Below, in pieces: positions 46,857-47,363 of a DNA stretch of 47,363 bases. The translations under genes were made by a program, and so were the position numbers. Location: the NCBI GenBank assembly GCA_000999465.1, contig LCGB01000004.1, forward strand, positions 11,441-58,803, written 5' to 3'. The notes beneath the pieces were generated by a model. The model did not search any database. It was not told the origin of the DNA and worked only from the letters and a program-made list of their open reading frames with translations. The stretch's first letter is position 1. Each line of letters starts with the position of its first letter. This DNA comes from Candidatus Nomurabacteria bacterium GW2011_GWB1_43_19 (lineage in GTDB: Bacteria; Patescibacteriota; Minisyncoccia; Phycocordibacterales; UBA9973).

Positions 46857-47363
46857 CTAATCTTCTATGAATGTCGGGATCCTATACTTCTCAAAACATG
46901 CAGCATTTGTGCCTCCACCCGAACCATCGCAAGTCCAGGTCCAAGAATTGAGGCCAGATATGTTATTGTTACTTATTCCTTCGGAACAGTTATAGTGAGT
47001 CACCGAACAAACACCGTCTATGGCACCAGGGTTTTTTGATTCTGAACACTGCGGACTGCGATTTCCGCCATTCAAACCATTGCAATACCAAGTCCAAGAA
47101 TTGAGACCGTTTACCTTATCCACACTTATGCCCGGCAAGCAATTATAATGTGTTGCCGAACAAACACCGTCTATGGCAGAAACACCTGCGATACACCTGA
47201 CTCCGTTCCATTCCGTGCCCGAAACACAACTGGAAGTAACGGTGCTGGTGGCGAGATTGACGGTATTGTTGTAAAGGAAGAATGTTTCTATGTCATACTT
47301 GACCGTGAAGGGAACATTTGTTCCGGAATTTCCGGTAGCGACGATGGTATTGGCCGGATTCCT
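46857..47363 (-). CDS. C-terminal part of a Cys-rich modular surface protein (N-terminus beyond window)
   Basis: The track starts this at an internal TTG (47138), but the frame is open to the window edge (168 codons). From the edge it reads NTIVATGNSGTNVPFTVKYD, a beta domain, then EWNGVRC and two Cys-rich modules of the kind (I)DGVCSATHYNC...LNSWTWxCxGxxGG. These are the same type as in the 781-aa protein 0.8 kb downstream on the same strand. It ends YRIPTFIED. Secretion is likely but the signal is not in view. Confidence 0.8.
   Translation of the reverse strand, partial: RNPANTIVATGNSGTNVPFTVKYDIETFFLYNNTVNLATSTVTSSCVSGTEWNGVRCIAGVSAIDGVCSATHYNCLPGISVDKVNGLNSWTWYCNGLNGGNRSPQCSESKNPGAIDGVCSVTHYNCSEGISNNNISGLNSWTWTCDGSGGGTNAACFEKYRIPTFIED

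Overview
This window looks like a chromosomal piece of a Candidate Phyla Radiation (Patescibacteria) genome, most likely Parcubacteria. The evidence is the gene style rather than any single marker: lineage-type PGK, TPI and EF-P variants, an IleRS carrying an embedded histidine-phosphatase domain, a peptidoglycan-binding-domain surface protein of S-layer type, several lone winged-helix/Cas2-fold (PaaX-like) proteins, very few Shine-Dalgarno sequences, and starts placed 6-9 nt behind an extended -10 (TGnTAnAAT). TGA is used as a stop (for example tpiA), so this is not a recoded lineage. I saw no rRNA, tRNA, CRISPR array or complete IS element.

Layout. 1-4.7 kb: cell-surface genes on the minus strand (Thr/Ala-rich repeat protein cut by the left edge, a membrane-anchored protein, a coiled-coil protein, a 674-aa probable S-layer protein). 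4.9-10.6 kb: a winged-helix protein, then ftsK (frameshifted and invaded by palindromic repeats), a small anchored protein, recA and efp on the plus strand. 10.7-23.2 kb, minus strand: rpsF-ssb-rpsR; AI-2E permease-metG-tatD; surface protein-glyS-M16 peptidase; HD protein-recO; a Cas2-like gene; HAD and HD genes. 23.2-34.7 kb: nudix-dut-argS then ileS, a plus-strand Cas2-like gene between perfect 33-bp direct repeats, a P-loop kinase and tmk, a nudix gene with a small ORF, SDR, glyA and a ComEC-type metallo-beta-lactamase protein. 34.7-42.2 kb: a superoxide dismutase (plus), comEC, rnhA, recJ, a HIT protein (plus), a third Cas2-like gene, pgk-tpiA. 42.3-47.4 kb: modular secreted or surface proteins (tail-fibre-like NVGIGT repeats, Cys-rich WTWxC modules, thrombospondin-1-like and fibronectin-like repeats), a decayed S74-type chaperone fragment, and a GC-rich lipoprotein gene of unusual composition.

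How it works together: housekeeping transcription units (translation, recombination/repair, lower glycolysis, nucleotide clean-up, DNA uptake by ComEC plus a separate MBL protein) are interleaved with surface proteins, as expected for a small-genome, probably host-associated or scavenging cell.

The most unusual content is the repeat biology. (1) Each of the three Cas2-fold genes is bracketed by a pair of internally palindromic 26-36 bp repeats, and in each case the upstream copy runs into or directly abuts the extended -10. (2) A roughly 100-160 bp multi-hairpin element occurs in four intergenic places with a partly conserved core, while the outer inverted-repeat arms are different in each copy yet complementary within the copy. 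(3) Several other palindromic families sit in gaps and also inside coding sequences, mostly in frame (ftsK, recA, tatD, recJ, comEC, rnhA, the 290-aa regulator), resembling Rickettsia palindromic elements in behaviour. All assignments were made by eye from the sequence; no database search was possible.
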